Shown here one piece after another: positions 42,882 to 53,554 of a stretch of DNA of 64,000 nt. Below the pieces are notes generated by a model, which was not told the DNA's origin, did not search any database, and saw nothing but the letters and a program-made list of their open reading frames with translations. Positions within the stretch are counted from its first letter, which is position 1, and each line of letters begins with the position of its first letter. This DNA is from Haliea alexandrii (GTDB lineage Bacteria > Pseudomonadota > Gammaproteobacteria > Pseudomonadales > Halieaceae), in contig NZ_RFLW01000003.1 of the NCBI RefSeq assembly GCF_003719295.1, positions 248,001-312,000 on the forward strand, given 5' to 3'. Position numbers and translations under genes: made by a program.

Positions 42882-44240
42882 GTGCTGCAACACCCTACTT
42901 CCGGCAATCTGCCCACGCTGACCGTCGGCCAACTGAACCGTGAAGCGCGGCGCCTGCTGGAAAGCCACTTCGACTACGTATGGGTTGAGGGTGAAATCAG
43001 CAACTTTGCCGCCCCCTCCTCCGGCCACTGGTATTTCTCCCTCAAAGACAGCGGTGCACAGGTGCGCTGTGCCATGTTCCGCAATCGCAACCAGCATATG
43101 CGCGTCAAACCCGCCAATGGCATGGCCATAAGGCTGCGCTGCCGGGTTTCGCTGTATGAAGGTCGCGGCGAATTCCAGCTCATTGTGGAGCACTTGGAGC
43201 ACGCGGGGGCAGGTGCGCTACAAGCAGCATTCGAGCGCCTGCGCGACAAGCTCCAGGTGGAGGGATTGTTTGCCGCGGAGCGCAAACGCGCCCTGCCGGC
43301 GGAGGTGCGCACGCTGGGCGTGATTACCTCCGCCAGCGGCGCCGCCATTCACGACGTGCTCACCGTCCTGCGACGGCGCTGCCCCGGCATGCGGGTTCTG
43401 CTGTTGCCGGTGGCAGTGCAGGGGGAGGCCGCAGCCGGCGAGATCGCCGCCGCCCTGGCACAGGCCAATCGCTGGCAGGCGGCGGGCGAGGCGCACTTCG
43501 ACGCCCTGCTCGTAACCCGCGGCGGCGGTTCGCTGGAGGATCTCTGGGCTTTCAATGAAGAGGTGGTTGCGCGGGCCATTGCCGCCAGCGCGCTGCCCGT
43601 GGTGAGCGCAGTGGGCCACGAGGTCGATATCAGCATCGCCGATATGGTGGCAGACCAGCGCGCGCCCACCCCCTCTGCCGCGGCGGAGCTACTGAGCCCC
43701 GACCAGCGCGAGCGCGCCGCCCTGCTGCACCGGCTTGAACAGGCCATGGTCGGGCGCATGCGCCTGCGGTTGGAACGGGCCGGTCGCGACCTGTATCACC
43801 TGCGGCAGCGCCTGCGCCACCCCGGCCAGCTGCTGCGTGAACAATCGCAAAGGCTGGACGAGCTGGAGCAGCGCCTGCTGCGAGCCCAGCGCGGTCATTT
43901 GCGTGAACAGCGTGGGCGGCTGGCAGTACTGGAGCATCGCATCCGGGCGCGCTCACCCGAAGCGCGCCTGCACACACTGACTAATCAGGTGATGCAGCTG
44001 GACCAGCGCCTGCAGCGCGGGGTGCAACAGCAGCTGCGCGGCGCGGCATCCCGCCTGAGCCACCTCTCCCAATTGCTGGATTCAGTCAGCCCGCTGGCCA
44101 CCTTGACCCGCGGCTACAGTATTCTGCGTGACGAACACGGGGCTGTTGTGCGGGATGCCGACAGCGTGCGGGAGGGTTCGCAGCTGGACGCCCGGCTGGC
44201 CCGGGGCGAGCTACGGTTACAGGTACTGGCGAAGCGCTAG
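42882..44240 (+). CDS. xseA: exodeoxyribonuclease VII large subunit
   Basis: Start at GTG 42882 ([19 protein letters not shown]), 452 residues; the longer frame overlapping guaB is rejected. The N-terminal OB-fold ([44 protein letters not shown]) is the ssDNA-binding domain. The catalytic region includes [40 protein letters not shown] and [28 protein letters not shown], the XseA signature. The C-terminal half is a long Arg/Gln/Leu-rich coiled coil that binds multiple XseB subunits. It degrades ssDNA from both ends in repair. Confidence 0.96.
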   Translation: MLQHPTSGNLPTLTVGQLNREARRLLESHFDYVWVEGEISNFAAPSSGHWYFSLKDSGAQVRCAMFRNRNQHMRVKPANGMAIRLRCRVSLYEGRGEFQLIVEHLEHAGAGALQAAFERLRDKLQVEGLFAAERKRALPAEVRTLGVITSASGAAIHDVLTVLRRRCPGMRVLLLPVAVQGEAAAGEIAAALAQANRWQAAGEAHFDALLVTRGGGSLEDLWAFNEEVVARAIAASALPVVSAVGHEVDISIADMVADQRAPTPSAAAELLSPDQRERAALLHRLEQAMVGRMRLRLERAGRDLYHLRQRLRHPGQLLREQSQRLDELEQRLLRAQRGHLREQRGRLAVLEHRIRARSPEARLHTLTNQVMQLDQRLQRGVQQQLRGAASRLSHLSQLLDSVSPLATLTRGYSILRDEHGAVVRDADSVREGSQLDARLARGELRLQVLAKR

Positions 44241-44250
44241 CCCCGCCCAC

Positions 44251-44898
44251 TCAGTACTTGGCGGGCAGCCGGGTATTAATGATGATGTGGCGGCCCTCAA
44301 AACGAATGTACTCGCCGATGGTGAGGTCCTTCAAGATGCGCGCCACCATCTCCCGTGAAGCACCCACCCGGTCCGCAATGTCCTGCTGGGTGAGTTTTTC
44401 CGGGATGAACAGCGTGCCATCGCCGCGCTCTTCGGACAGGTCCATCAGCACATTGGCGACGCGACCATACACATCCTGCAGTGCCAGGCTCTTGACGTCC
44501 GCCGTGAGCTTGCGCACACGCTGGGCCAGGTTGCTGATGAGCTTGCGCGCAATACTCGGGTGCTCATCGAGCACGCGATTAAAGTCTTCCTTGAAGATGA
44601 TACAGAAGGAGCACTTCTCTACCGTACGCACCGAGGCAGACCGCAAAGAGTCGTCGAGCAACGCCAGCTCACCGAAATAGTCGCCGGCGCCCTGGGTGTT
44701 CATGATGAATTCTTTGCCGTTCTTGTCACTGCAGTAGACCTTGACCTTGCCACTTTCGATCACGAACAGCGAATCGGCCGGATCATTTTCATGGATCACG
44801 ACGGTGTTCTTCGGAAATGACCGGCTGGTACTGCTGCTGGCCAGTGCGTCCAGTTCCTCTCGCGAGAGCCCCTGAAATATTTCTACTTGCTGCAACAT
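44251..44898 (-). CDS. Crp-like cyclic-nucleotide-responsive regulator
   Basis: Start at MLQQVEIFQGLS (44898; AGGA nine bases upstream), 215 residues. Cyclic-nucleotide domain with VVIHENDPADSLFVIESGKVKVYCSDKNGKEF and FGELALLDDSLRSASVRT, where the Arg-Ser pair that grips the cAMP phosphate is present. The HTH (LTQQDIADRVGASREMVARILKDLTIGEYI) has the SRE..AR recognition pattern of Crp. It therefore plausibly binds cAMP or cGMP and TGTGA-type sites. Convergent with xseA (10-base gap); the class III cyclase at 45111 is the next gene upstream, oriented away. Confidence 0.9.
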   Translation of the reverse strand: MLQQVEIFQGLSREELDALASSSTSRSFPKNTVVIHENDPADSLFVIESGKVKVYCSDKNGKEFIMNTQGAGDYFGELALLDDSLRSASVRTVEKCSFCIIFKEDFNRVLDEHPSIARKLISNLAQRVRKLTADVKSLALQDVYGRVANVLMDLSEERGDGTLFIPEKLTQQDIADRVGASREMVARILKDLTIGEYIRFEGRHIIINTRLPAKY

Positions 44899-45110
44899 GC
44901 TTGTTATTCCTGCCTCATGCAAAGCCTGTCCCTGAAGCCATGTCCACATACTACCTCAAGTGTCACGGCAAACACACCTGTCAGGGCAATTACCACCCGG
45001 TACCGGCAAGCATCACCACCCTTCTTATATAACGAATGAAAGTCCGATTTCCACAGTAATCCGCGCATCGCTATACTGCAGGCCACTATGCGACCCGGAA
45101 CCCGCGCCAC

Positions 45111-46553
45111 GTGAGCAACCACAGCACAGACTCGCCCGACCTCTGGAGCCATATTGTGCGCGGCGCTGTTACCGACCTGCGCGCGCAGGCCAGCGCCAGT
45201 GGTGAAGCCATGCCGCCCTCCGCACTCGAGGATCTGCAGCGTATTTTCAGCCTCGCCAGCACGTTGGAAGAACAGCTGGCAGCGCTACACAGTCACCATG
45301 ACCTGATGAACACGATCTCAGCCATGCGCGGCTATGCGGAAATGCTGCAGGAGGACATCGGTGCGCAACAGCCGGCGCTGAACGACAGCCTCACGCGGCT
45401 CCTGAAAGCTACCGCGAACGCCGCCGCGAGCGCCACCAACGGTGCGGACGCGCAACGCCCACCCGTTATGGCGGCGGAGCCCGGCTTTATACTGGCCGTG
45501 GACGACTTGGCGGAAAACCGCGAGTTGGTGGCCCGCTACCTGTCACGGTCCGGCCACCTGGTGGTGACCGCCGCCAGCGGTGCCGAGGCACTGCGCGCGC
45601 TGGCGGAATCGGATGTCGACGTCGTCCTCCTCGACCTGATGATGCCCGACATGGACGGCCGCGAGGTGTTGCGGCGTATCAAGGCGAATCCGGACTGGCG
45701 CGCCACACCGGTCATCGTCATTTCCGGCAGCCAGGACATGGACGGTATCATTGCCTGCATCGAAGCCGGCGCCGACGACTACCTGTTCAAGCCCTTCAAC
45801 CCGGTGCTCCTGCAGGCGCGGATCAAGGCGGGTATTGAACGCAAACGCTGGCACGACCGTGAGGAGCAGTACCGGCAGCAGCTTGAACGCAATGAGAAAT
45901 TCATCCGCGCCACCTTCGGGCGCTACCTGTCCGATGAGATCGTCACCGACATCCTTGAGCGCCCCGAAGGCCTGGAGCTGGGCGGCGATCTGCGCGAGGT
46001 GACTATCATGATGTCGGATATTCGCGGTTTTACCAGCCTCAGCGAGCACCTCGGCCCGGCAGAGGTGGTCGCCATGCTGAATCGCTACCTCGGCACCATG
46101 ACGGACATCATCATGGCACACAGCGGCACGATCGACGAATTCATCGGCGATGCCATACTGGCGGTATTCGGCGCCCCGCAAAGGCGCGATGACGACGCCG
46201 ACCGCGCCGTCCGCTGCGCGCTGGCCATGCAGGCCGCCATGCAGGGCATCAACACCGACAACGCCGCCGCCGGCCTGCCCGCTCTGACCACCGGTATCGC
46301 CCTCAACACCGGCGCTGTGATCGCCGGCAACATCGGTTCCGAACGGCGCAGCAAATATGGCTTCGTCGGCCACCCCATGAATGTCACCTCGCGCATTGAA
46401 GACCATTGCCGGGGCGGCGAAATACTCATATCGGACAGCACCGCGGTGAAGCTCAGCGGCCGCTACACGCTGAGCGACCGCCGCGAGCTGGAGGCCCGCG
46501 GGCTCGACCAGACGGTGGTGGTGCACCGCATCGAGGAGTACCGTGATGGCTGA
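45111..46553 (+). CDS. response regulator with class III nucleotide cyclase output
   Basis: A 480-residue protein (GTG start). Residues ~55-95 contain LHSHHDLMNTISAMRGYAEMLQEDIG, a histidine-kinase-like H-box helix without an ATPase domain. Residues ~126-240 are a receiver (acidic D131/D132, phosphorylatable D175 in LLDLMMPDMDG, K227). Then comes a short coiled linker and a class III cyclase domain with metal ligands D303 (SDIRGFTS) and D347 (DEFIGDA) and the N424/R428 transition-state pair. Base-selecting positions are E343 and G417 instead of the Lys/Asp of adenylate cyclases. Operon with REC and kinase genes; likely makes cAMP or cGMP under phosphorelay control. Confidence 0.9.
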   Translation: MSNHSTDSPDLWSHIVRGAVTDLRAQASASGEAMPPSALEDLQRIFSLASTLEEQLAALHSHHDLMNTISAMRGYAEMLQEDIGAQQPALNDSLTRLLKATANAAASATNGADAQRPPVMAAEPGFILAVDDLAENRELVARYLSRSGHLVVTAASGAEALRALAESDVDVVLLDLMMPDMDGREVLRRIKANPDWRATPVIVISGSQDMDGIIACIEAGADDYLFKPFNPVLLQARIKAGIERKRWHDREEQYRQQLERNEKFIRATFGRYLSDEIVTDILERPEGLELGGDLREVTIMMSDIRGFTSLSEHLGPAEVVAMLNRYLGTMTDIIMAHSGTIDEFIGDAILAVFGAPQRRDDDADRAVRCALAMQAAMQGINTDNAAAGLPALTTGIALNTGAVIAGNIGSERRSKYGFVGHPMNVTSRIEDHCRGGEILISDSTAVKLSGRYTLSDRRELEARGLDQTVVVHRIEEYRDG

Positions 46554-46920
46554 ACAGGCGCCGATCCTGCTGGTTGAAGACAACGAAATCAATTGCGAGA
46601 TGCTGAGCCGACGTCTGACCCGCGCCGGGCTCAGCGTAATCACCGCCGCCGATGGCGAGCAGGCCCTGCAGCTCATGGCCAGCGCACAACCCGCACTGGT
46701 GCTGATGGATATGAACCTGCCGGTGATGGACGGCTGGAGTGCCTGCCGTGCGGCGCGCCAGAACGCGTCGCTGAGCGATATCCCCATCATCGCCCTCACC
46801 GCGCACGCCATGGAGACCGACCGGCAAAGTGCACTGGCCGCGGGCTGCGATGACTATGCCACCAAGCCGATCGATTTCCCCGACCTGCTGAGCAAAATTC
46901 GCCGGTTGCTGCCCGCATGA
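46546..46920 (+). CDS. single-domain response regulator
   Basis: A 124-residue CheY-like receiver from ATG 46546 (eight bases inside the cyclase gene). The acidic pair is E11/D12 (VEDNEIN), the phospho-acceptor D55 is in [13 protein letters not shown], the Thr is in IIALTAHAM, and K107 is in ATKPID. There is no output domain, so it would shuttle phosphate between the downstream kinase and the cyclase, or be a phosphate sink. It overlaps both neighbours (ATGA at 46917), tying the three-gene unit together. Confidence 0.93.
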   Translation: MAEQAPILLVEDNEINCEMLSRRLTRAGLSVITAADGEQALQLMASAQPALVLMDMNLPVMDGWSACRAARQNASLSDIPIIALTAHAMETDRQSALAAGCDDYATKPIDFPDLLSKIRRLLPA

Positions 46921-48452
46921 GCTTGCGTCGCCGCCTCACGCTCTCCCTCTGCACCATTCTGGTGCTGTTCTCGATCAACGTGGGAACACACTTCTGGGGG
47001 AGCTATGCGCGGCAGGAGAGCATGCTCGCCTACCGCAGTTCGGTCACCGCGGCACAGCTATCGACAGATGCGGCGCAGTTGCTCGAAAACCAGCGCCAGC
47101 AGATTCTGGTATTGGAAACCCTGCGCGAAACCACGGGCGACAAGCTGGACAGTGAAGAACTGGTGGACGCGGAAACGGACATCGCCACCATCGACAGTAA
47201 ACTCAGCGAACTCGGCGCACTGACCAGCGAAGTCACACGGCCCCAGTATGAGCGCCTGCAACAGGCCAGCCGCTACCTGCTGGACAGCTGGCTGGCCTTC
47301 TACCGCAACTTCAACGATCCCGATTTCGATAGCGACATTGACGACCCCCTGCCCTTCGTGGAAACGCTCGAGCATTTGCGCCAGCTGGAGCAACGCCAGG
47401 CCTTCATCGCCGCGCAACGCTCTACCATCATCGATCGCACCATTGCCCTCACCGACCGCATTACGGTAATCGGTTTTGTCGCCACCATTTTTCTCACCGC
47501 GTTACTCGGCTTCTTCCTGCTGCGCTACACCAAGCGCTCCCTGAAACGGCTCAAGCGCGGCACCCAGCGCATCGGCATGGGTGATCTGGACTACCGCATC
47601 GACGACTTCGACGACCGCGGCGAACTGGGCGACCTGGCGAAGGCCTTCAACGACATGTCAGACAAGTTGCGCCGGGCCATCGAGGATGTACGTCAGGCCA
47701 AGGACGACGCCGATGATGCCAACGCGGCCAAGAGCCGCTTCCTCGCCAATGTCAGCCACGAGTTGCGCACACCACTCAACGCCATTATCGGCTATAGCGA
47801 AATGTTGCAGGACGAGCTGGGGGACCCCGGCGAAGTGGACCGCGAGCAGTTTCACAGCGACCTGGAAAAAATTGTGCGCTCGGGGCGCCAACTGCTGGCC
47901 CTGATCAACGACATCCTCGACCTGTCGAAAATCGAAACCGGGAAGATGACGCTGCATCTGGAGACTTTTGCAACAGGCGATATCCTGCAGCAAGTATGCG
48001 ATGCCATGACCCCGCTGCTTCGCGACCGCAACAACCGCTTGCATGTGCCGGACTGGACCACCCTGCCACCCCTGCACAACGACGCTACGCGCTTCCGGCA
48101 AATCTTCCTCAATCTGCTGAGCAACGCCTGCAAGTTCACCCGCGATGGGGACGTGCACCTCACGGCGACGCCCTCCCACCGCAATGGGCAGGGCTGCTGG
48201 CAGTTTACGGTGCGCGATACCGGCATCGGCATGGACGCCGCGCAGCAGGCGCGTATATTCGATGCCTTCGTACAGGCCGAAAATACCACCAGTGCCAATT
48301 ATGGCGGCACGGGCCTGGGGCTGGCGATTTGCCGGGAGTACTGCGAGCTGATGGGCGGCGATATCCGCGTGGAGAGCACGCCCGGTATGGGCTCTGCGTT
48401 TACGGTTGAACTGCCCGCGAAGGCCCCAACGTCAGCTCCCGCAAACGCTTGA
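46917..48452 (+). CDS. membrane sensor histidine kinase
   Basis: A 511-residue kinase. TM1 is about residues 8-28 and TM2 about 182-204 ([21 protein letters not shown]), enclosing a ~150-residue periplasmic helical sensor (CHASE3-like). HAMP follows ([16 protein letters not shown]), then HisKA with H281 in [23 protein letters not shown]. HATPase motifs are [13 protein letters not shown] (N box), DTGIGMD (G1) and [19 protein letters not shown] (G2). Its stimulus is unknown. It phosphorylates, by position, the single REC and the REC-cyclase protein encoded upstream. Its last 53 bases overlap, on the other strand, the lipoprotein gene. Confidence 0.95.
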   Translation: MSLRRRLTLSLCTILVLFSINVGTHFWGSYARQESMLAYRSSVTAAQLSTDAAQLLENQRQQILVLETLRETTGDKLDSEELVDAETDIATIDSKLSELGALTSEVTRPQYERLQQASRYLLDSWLAFYRNFNDPDFDSDIDDPLPFVETLEHLRQLEQRQAFIAAQRSTIIDRTIALTDRITVIGFVATIFLTALLGFFLLRYTKRSLKRLKRGTQRIGMGDLDYRIDDFDDRGELGDLAKAFNDMSDKLRRAIEDVRQAKDDADDANAAKSRFLANVSHELRTPLNAIIGYSEMLQDELGDPGEVDREQFHSDLEKIVRSGRQLLALINDILDLSKIETGKMTLHLETFATGDILQQVCDAMTPLLRDRNNRLHVPDWTTLPPLHNDATRFRQIFLNLLSNACKFTRDGDVHLTATPSHRNGQGCWQFTVRDTGIGMDAAQQARIFDAFVQAENTTSANYGGTGLGLAICREYCELMGGDIRVESTPGMGSAFTVELPAKAPTSAPANA

Positions 48453-49008
48453 TCGCCTCCTCGCGTTTCTGCAGATCTTCACGCAGCGTCGCGTTGCTGC
48501 TTTCCAGATCGGAAATATGCCGATTGAGCAGTGCGAAAGCGGCCAGTGAGTCGCGCATGAGCAGCGCAGTCGGGTGCACCTGCATTTCCGCGGTGAACTG
48601 CGCCACCAGCCTGCGGAAGGTCGCCTCGGCCGCGTCGTGGTCGTAGAACGGGCTATCCGGCAGCATGCCCAGATAGGCAATGGCGATATCCGCCTCCCAC
48701 TGCGCGGCGGGCTCCACCTCCAGGCGCTTGTAGCGCTGGAAGTGCTGCAGCGCGGCGACGGCCTCACCTTCACTCAAAGCACGATAGCCCCGCTCAAGAA
48801 AGGTGTAGTCGCGGCTGGCGGGCGTGGCACAGGCACACTCGGACTGCGAGGGCAGGTTCAGGGTGAGCTCCGGGGCAGGGGCGGCCGGCACGCCAGCCTC
48901 GGCGGCTTGTGCCTGCTGCGGAGGGTCAGCCGCTTCCGGCACGGTGGCGCAGGCCGATAAGCCAAGCAACATACTCGCCAACAGCAGCGGCGCCGACAGA
49001 TTACTCAC
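48400..49008 (-). CDS. lipoprotein with C-terminal coiled coil, QseG-like
   Basis: A 202-residue lipoprotein: signal and lipobox [12 protein letters not shown] (Cys20), then a Pro/Ala-rich linker. A helical domain with a TPR-like look ([50 protein letters not shown]) leads to a coiled coil at the end ([32 protein letters not shown]). The layout (lipoprotein, helical repeats, C-terminal coiled coil, next to a sensor kinase) recalls QseG, the outer-membrane partner of QseE. I assign resemblance only. Convergent with and overlapping the kinase gene by 53 bases. Confidence 0.7.
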   Translation of the reverse strand: MSNLSAPLLLASMLLGLSACATVPEAADPPQQAQAAEAGVPAAPAPELTLNLPSQSECACATPASRDYTFLERGYRALSEGEAVAALQHFQRYKRLEVEPAAQWEADIAIAYLGMLPDSPFYDHDAAEATFRRLVAQFTAEMQVHPTALLMRDSLAAFALLNRHISDLESSNATLREDLQKREEAIKRLRELTLGPSRAVQP

Positions 49009-49093
49009 GGGAATACCCTCGCACTGAACCCCAGACCATCAGTGTAACACCGCGGCGTGAACACCGCTAAGGCGCGAGCAGGTAAGGCTGACC

Positions 49094-50590
49094 TCATTCC
49101 GGGCGCAGGTGCGGGAACAGCAGGACATCGCGAATCGACGGCGCATCGGTCAGCAGCATGACCAGCCGGTCGATGCCGATACCCTCACCCGCGGTGGGTG
49201 GCATGCCGTATTCCAGTGCGCGAATATAATCCGCATCGTAATGCATGGCCTCTTCATCACCGGCATCTTTCTCGGCGACCTGGGCGCGGAAACGCTCCGC
49301 CTGGTCCTCGGCATCATTCAACTCCGAAAAGCCATTGGCGATCTCTCGCCCGCCGACGAAAAACTCAAATCGGTCGGTCACGAAGGGATCAGCATCGCTG
49401 CGCCGGGCAAGCGGCGAGACCTCGGTGGGATAAGCAGTGATAAAGGTCGGCTGGTCTAACCGGTGCTCAACGGTTTTCTCGAAGATCTCGATTTGCACCT
49501 TGCCCAGCCCCCAGCTCGGCTTCAGCGGAATACCCAGCTCCTCGGCAATGGCGCGCGCGCCCTGCTCATCCGCCAGCGCTTCGGCGTCCATACCGGGGTT
49601 GTGGCTGAGAATGGCCTCGACCACCGTCATGCGCTGGAAGGGCCGCGAGAAGTCGTACTCCGAGCCCTGGTAGACCACCCGCGTATCACCCAGCACGCTG
49701 GCCGTGAGCTGCCGCAGCATGTCTTCGGTGAGGTCCATGGCGTCGCGGTAGTCCGCGTAGGCCCAGTAGAACTCGAGCATGGTGAACTCAGGGTTGTGCC
49801 GGGTCGAAAGCCCTTCATTGCGGAAGTTGCGATTGATTTCATACACCTGTTCGAAACCACCGACTACAAGGCGCTTGAGGTACAGCTCCGGCGCAATGCG
49901 CAGGTACATGTCCAGGTCCAGCGCATTGTGATGGGTAACGAAGGGTTTGGCCGCCGCACCGCCGGGAATGACCTGCATCATGGGGGTTTCCACCTCCATG
50001 AAGCCGCGCCCGTCCATGTAGTCACGGATGAAACGCACAATGCGCGAACGCAGGGTGAACACGGCGCGGGACTCGGCGTTTACAATCAGGTCTACATAGC
50101 GCTGGCGGTAGCGCAGCTCCTGGTCTGACAGACCATGGTATTTATCCGGCAGGGGGCGCAGCGCCTTGGTCAGCAGGCGCGCGCTGTTCATGTTGATGTA
50201 CAGATCGCCCTTGCCTGACTTGTGCACAGGCCCTTCCGCACAAACGATATCACCCAGGTCCCAGCTCTTGATCTCGGCCAGGGTCGCCTCGTCGAGGCCC
50301 TTGCGGTTGAGGTACAGCTGGATCTGACCAGAGCCATCCTGAATCAGCAGGAACGCGCCGCGGTTGCGAATCAAACGCCCGGCGACAGCGAAGCGCTGGT
50401 CGTCCTCTTCGAGCTGTTCCTTGCTGCTCGCGCCGTATTCGCGCTGCAGGTCAGCTGCCCAGCCCGTGCGCCGGAAGTCGTTGGGGAAGGCGTTGCGCTG
50501 TGTGCGCAGCTGGCGCAGCTTGCCGCGCCGCTCGGCGACCAGCTTGTTCTCCTCGTCCGGGCCGCGCACGGCCTGATCCTGCTCTTTCAT
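49094..50590 (-). CDS. lysS: lysyl-tRNA synthetase, class II
   Basis: A 498-residue class II synthetase charging tRNA-Lys. The N-terminal anticodon-binding OB domain (residues ~70-150) includes [28 protein letters not shown]. The catalytic core has motif 1 [13 protein letters not shown], motif 2 [29 protein letters not shown], and motif 3 [15 protein letters not shown]. Length and motif order are normal. Immediately downstream of prfB with a 9-base gap, an arrangement (prfB-lysS) conserved across gammaproteobacteria. Confidence 0.98.
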   Translation of the reverse strand: MKEQDQAVRGPDEENKLVAERRGKLRQLRTQRNAFPNDFRRTGWAADLQREYGASSKEQLEEDDQRFAVAGRLIRNRGAFLLIQDGSGQIQLYLNRKGLDEATLAEIKSWDLGDIVCAEGPVHKSGKGDLYINMNSARLLTKALRPLPDKYHGLSDQELRYRQRYVDLIVNAESRAVFTLRSRIVRFIRDYMDGRGFMEVETPMMQVIPGGAAAKPFVTHHNALDLDMYLRIAPELYLKRLVVGGFEQVYEINRNFRNEGLSTRHNPEFTMLEFYWAYADYRDAMDLTEDMLRQLTASVLGDTRVVYQGSEYDFSRPFQRMTVVEAILSHNPGMDAEALADEQGARAIAEELGIPLKPSWGLGKVQIEIFEKTVEHRLDQPTFITAYPTEVSPLARRSDADPFVTDRFEFFVGGREIANGFSELNDAEDQAERFRAQVAEKDAGDEEAMHYDADYIRALEYGMPPTAGEGIGIDRLVMLLTDAPSIRDVLLFPHLRPE

Positions 50591-50599
50591 AATGGTGTC

Positions 50600-51698
50600 C
50601 TACAGCCCTTTCTTCAGTGAGGCTTCGATAAACAGATCGATATCCCCGTCCAGCACCGCCTGGGTATTGCTCGTCTCCACGCCGGTGCGCAAGTCTTTGA
50701 TACGCGACTGATCCAGTACGTAGGAACGGATCTGGCTGCCCCAGCCGATATCGGCCTTGCTGTCCTCGGTGGCCTGCTTGGCCTCGCTGCGCTTGAGCAT
50801 CTCCAGCTCGTACAGTTTGGCGCGCAGCATTTTCATCGCCCGGTCCCGGTTCTGGTGCTGCGAGCGCTCGGTCTGGCAGGACACTACAACGCCGCTCGGG
50901 TTGTGCGTGATCCGCACGGCGGAATCGGTCTTGTTCACGTGCTGACCGCCCGCGCCGCTGGAGCGGTAGGTATCCACGCGCAAGTCCGCGGGGTTGATGT
51001 CGATTTCGATATCGTCGTCAATCTCAGGCGCCACGAATACCGAAACGAATGACGTGTGGCGCCGGTTGCCGGAATCGAACGGTGATTTGCGCACCAGACG
51101 GTGCACACCGGTTTCCGTGCGCAACCAGCCGAAGGCGTACTCACCCTCGAAGTGAATCGTAGCGCTCTTGATACCGGCCACTTCCCCGGCCGACACTTCG
51201 ATCAAATCGGTCTTGAAGCCGCTCGCTTCGCCCCAGCGCAAGTACATACGCAAGAGCATTTCCGCCCAGTCCTGGGCCTCCGTACCGCCAGAGCCGGACT
51301 GGACATCCAGGTAGGCGTTGTTGGGGTCCATTTCGCCGGAGAACATGCGCCGAAACTCCAGCTGCTCCAACTGTTTGACCAGCGCGTCGATATCGGCGCG
51401 CACTTCGGCGACTGTTCCCTCGTCATCCTCCACCGCTGCCAGTTCCAGCAGGTCGGCGGCATCACCCGTAGCACCGTCCAGGTGCTCAATAGTGGAGACG
51501 ATTTTTTCCAGCGCCGCGCGCTCACGGCCCAACTCCTGCGCGCGCTCAGGCTTATCCCATACGCTGGGTTCGGCGAGCTCCAGCTCTACTTCGGCAAGAC
51601 GTTCCTTACGGGTATCGAAGTCAAAGATACCCCCTCAGCACGGCGGTGCGTGCCTCGATATCCTTGAGGGTTTGTAACAACGGGTTGATCTCTAACAT
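50600..51698 (-). CDS. prfB: peptide chain release factor 2 with programmed frameshift
   Basis: The full product is 365 residues after a +1 shift. The first 25 codons (ATG at 51698) end at CTT followed by in-frame TGA at 51623, and reading continues as GAC TTC... to the stop at 50600. The SPF tripeptide that reads UGA/UAA is in [15 protein letters not shown], and the GGQ hydrolysis loop is [19 protein letters not shown]2 levels are thus self-regulated: scarce RF2 leaves the TGA unread and favours shifting. Located between recJ and lysS on the same strand. It is the same length as the E. coli protein. Confidence 0.98.
51621..51635 (-). promoter_or_regulatory. RF2 programmed +1 frameshift site
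   Basis: On the minus strand AGGGGGTATCTTTGAC contains the internal Shine-Dalgarno-like AGGGGG (51635-51630), the slippery CTT and the stop TGA (51623-51621) followed by C. The spacing and sequence are identical to the E. coli element. Confidence 0.97.
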
Positions 51699-51800
51699 GG
51701 TGAGCGAGTCCTGCAGGAAAAGGCGCGCAGTGTACCGTAGCGAACAAAAACAGGCCACAGGCGACCGCGCGGCACAGGGTCGGAACAGGCTGCCTGGACG

Positions 51801-53543
51801 CTACAGCGCTTCGAGCTGCTCGACCATAAGCTGCAAGGTACGCCGCCCTCGGAAGGCGTTTACATCCAGCCGGAAAGCGGCGTGTACCCATTCCCTGCTC
51901 TCATCCGGCCACAGATCGAGGTCCACATTGAAGGCGATGGCGTCGAATACGTCGCTTGACCCCGGCCGGCCAAGCACCAGCTTGAGGTGTTTGCCCCCCA
52001 CCAGCCGCTGCTGCACGATGCGGAACCGGCCGTCGAACAGCGGTTCCGGAAAGTGCTGCCCCCAGGGCCCGCCCAGGCGCAGGGTTTCAGCAAGCGAGAG
52101 ATCAAAGTCCGCCGCCTCAAGCTCACCATCCGACGCCAGCACCGCCTCCAGGTCGAGGTCCCGCCCGTGTCGCTCAACTTCCGCCACGAAAGCCGCCGCA
52201 AATGCAGCGTAGTGAGCCCGTGGCAAGGTGAGGCCGGCGGCCATGGCGTGGCCGCCAAAGCGGGTGAGCAGCCCCGGGTGGCGCGTTGCCACGGCATCCA
52301 GCACATCGCGCACATGGATACCCTGGATGGATCGCGCAGACCCCTTCAGGTCGTCGCTATCGGCGCCTGCGTCGGCAAATACGATAGTCGGTCGGTGCAG
52401 CCGCTCCTTCACCCGCGAGGCGAGGATGCCGATCACGCCCTGATGCCAGCCGGGTTCATACAGCGTAATGCCCGCCGGCACACCGCCCTCACGGGACACG
52501 GGCCCCAGGCCCTCCAGCAGTGCCAGGGCTTCCTCCTGCATGCCCTGCTCTATGCGGCGGCGCTCTTCGTTCAGGCGCTGCAAACGGCCCGCATAGTCAC
52601 TGGCGACGGCGCGATTGGGCGCCAGCAGGCATTCGATGCCGATGGACATGTCATCCAGCCGTCCGGCGGCATTGAGACGCGGCCCCACCGTGAAACCCAG
52701 GTCGGAGGCCACGGCATTGCCGGGGTCGCGGCCGGCTACCTCCAGCAGGGCGAGAACGCCCGGACGCGCCTGGCCGCGCCGAATACGCTGCAACCCCGCG
52801 GCCACCAGAATGCGGTTATTGCGATCCAGTGGCACCACATCGGCCACAGTCCCCAACGCCACCAGGTCCAGATACTCGGCCAGGTTCGGTTCGGGCAGCG
52901 CCTGTTGTTGAAACCAGCCGCGACGGCGCAGCTCGGCGCGCAGCGCCAGCATGACGTAGAAGATCACGCCTACGCCGGCCAGTGCCTTGCTGGCGAAGCC
53001 ACAACCCGGCTGGTTCGGGTTGACGATGACCTCTGCGGCCGGCAGCTCGCTGCCTGCCAGGTGATGATCGGTGACCAGCGTGACAATACCCAGCGCGCGC
53101 GCCGCCAGCACGCCGTCAATGCTGGCAATGCCATTATCCACGGTGATGATCAGGTCCGGCTGCCGGTTCGCCGCGAGCGCTACGATTTCGGGGGTGAGGC
53201 CGTAACCGTACTCGAAACGGTTCGGCACCAGGTAGTCAACATGCGCGGCACCGAGCGCGCGCAGCGCGCCGAGCGCCACTGCCGTGCTGGTTGCGCCGTC
53301 GGCATCGAAATCACCGATGACCAGCAGTCGCTGTCCGGCAGCGAGCGCGTCGGCCAGCAGGCGCGCTGCCGCATCGGTTCCCGTCAGCGTATCCGGTGGC
53401 AGCAGCTCCTGCAGGGACATCTGCAACTCGGCGGATTGCCTGACGCCGCGGTTGGCGTAGACCCGTGCCAACAGCGGTGACAATTCACCCGAGGAGAGCA
53501 GCGGCACCGCTTCCGGCGCGCGCCGAACAACCCGTCGAATCAT
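51801..53543 (-). CDS. recJ: single-stranded-DNA 5'-3' exonuclease
   Basis: A 580-residue DHH-family nuclease used in recombination and mismatch repair. Motifs: VIGDFDADGATST (motif I), VDNGIASIDGV, VTDHHLAGSELPAAEVIVNPNQPGC (DHH, motif III), VGPRLNAAGRLDDM, and the DHHA1-associated GGHAMAAGLTL near the C-terminus, then the OB-fold end. All catalytic Asp/His residues are in place. Length matches the family. Lies between thrC and prfB, as in many gammaproteobacteria. Confidence 0.97.
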   Translation of the reverse strand: MIRRVVRRAPEAVPLLSSGELSPLLARVYANRGVRQSAELQMSLQELLPPDTLTGTDAAARLLADALAAGQRLLVIGDFDADGATSTAVALGALRALGAAHVDYLVPNRFEYGYGLTPEIVALAANRQPDLIITVDNGIASIDGVLAARALGIVTLVTDHHLAGSELPAAEVIVNPNQPGCGFASKALAGVGVIFYVMLALRAELRRRGWFQQQALPEPNLAEYLDLVALGTVADVVPLDRNNRILVAAGLQRIRRGQARPGVLALLEVAGRDPGNAVASDLGFTVGPRLNAAGRLDDMSIGIECLLAPNRAVASDYAGRLQRLNEERRRIEQGMQEEALALLEGLGPVSREGGVPAGITLYEPGWHQGVIGILASRVKERLHRPTIVFADAGADSDDLKGSARSIQGIHVRDVLDAVATRHPGLLTRFGGHAMAAGLTLPRAHYAAFAAAFVAEVERHGRDLDLEAVLASDGELEAADFDLSLAETLRLGGPWGQHFPEPLFDGRFRIVQQRLVGGKHLKLVLGRPGSSDVFDAIAFNVDLDLWPDESREWVHAAFRLDVNAFRGRRTLQLMVEQLEAL

Positions 53544-53554
53544 CCGATGGGCGC

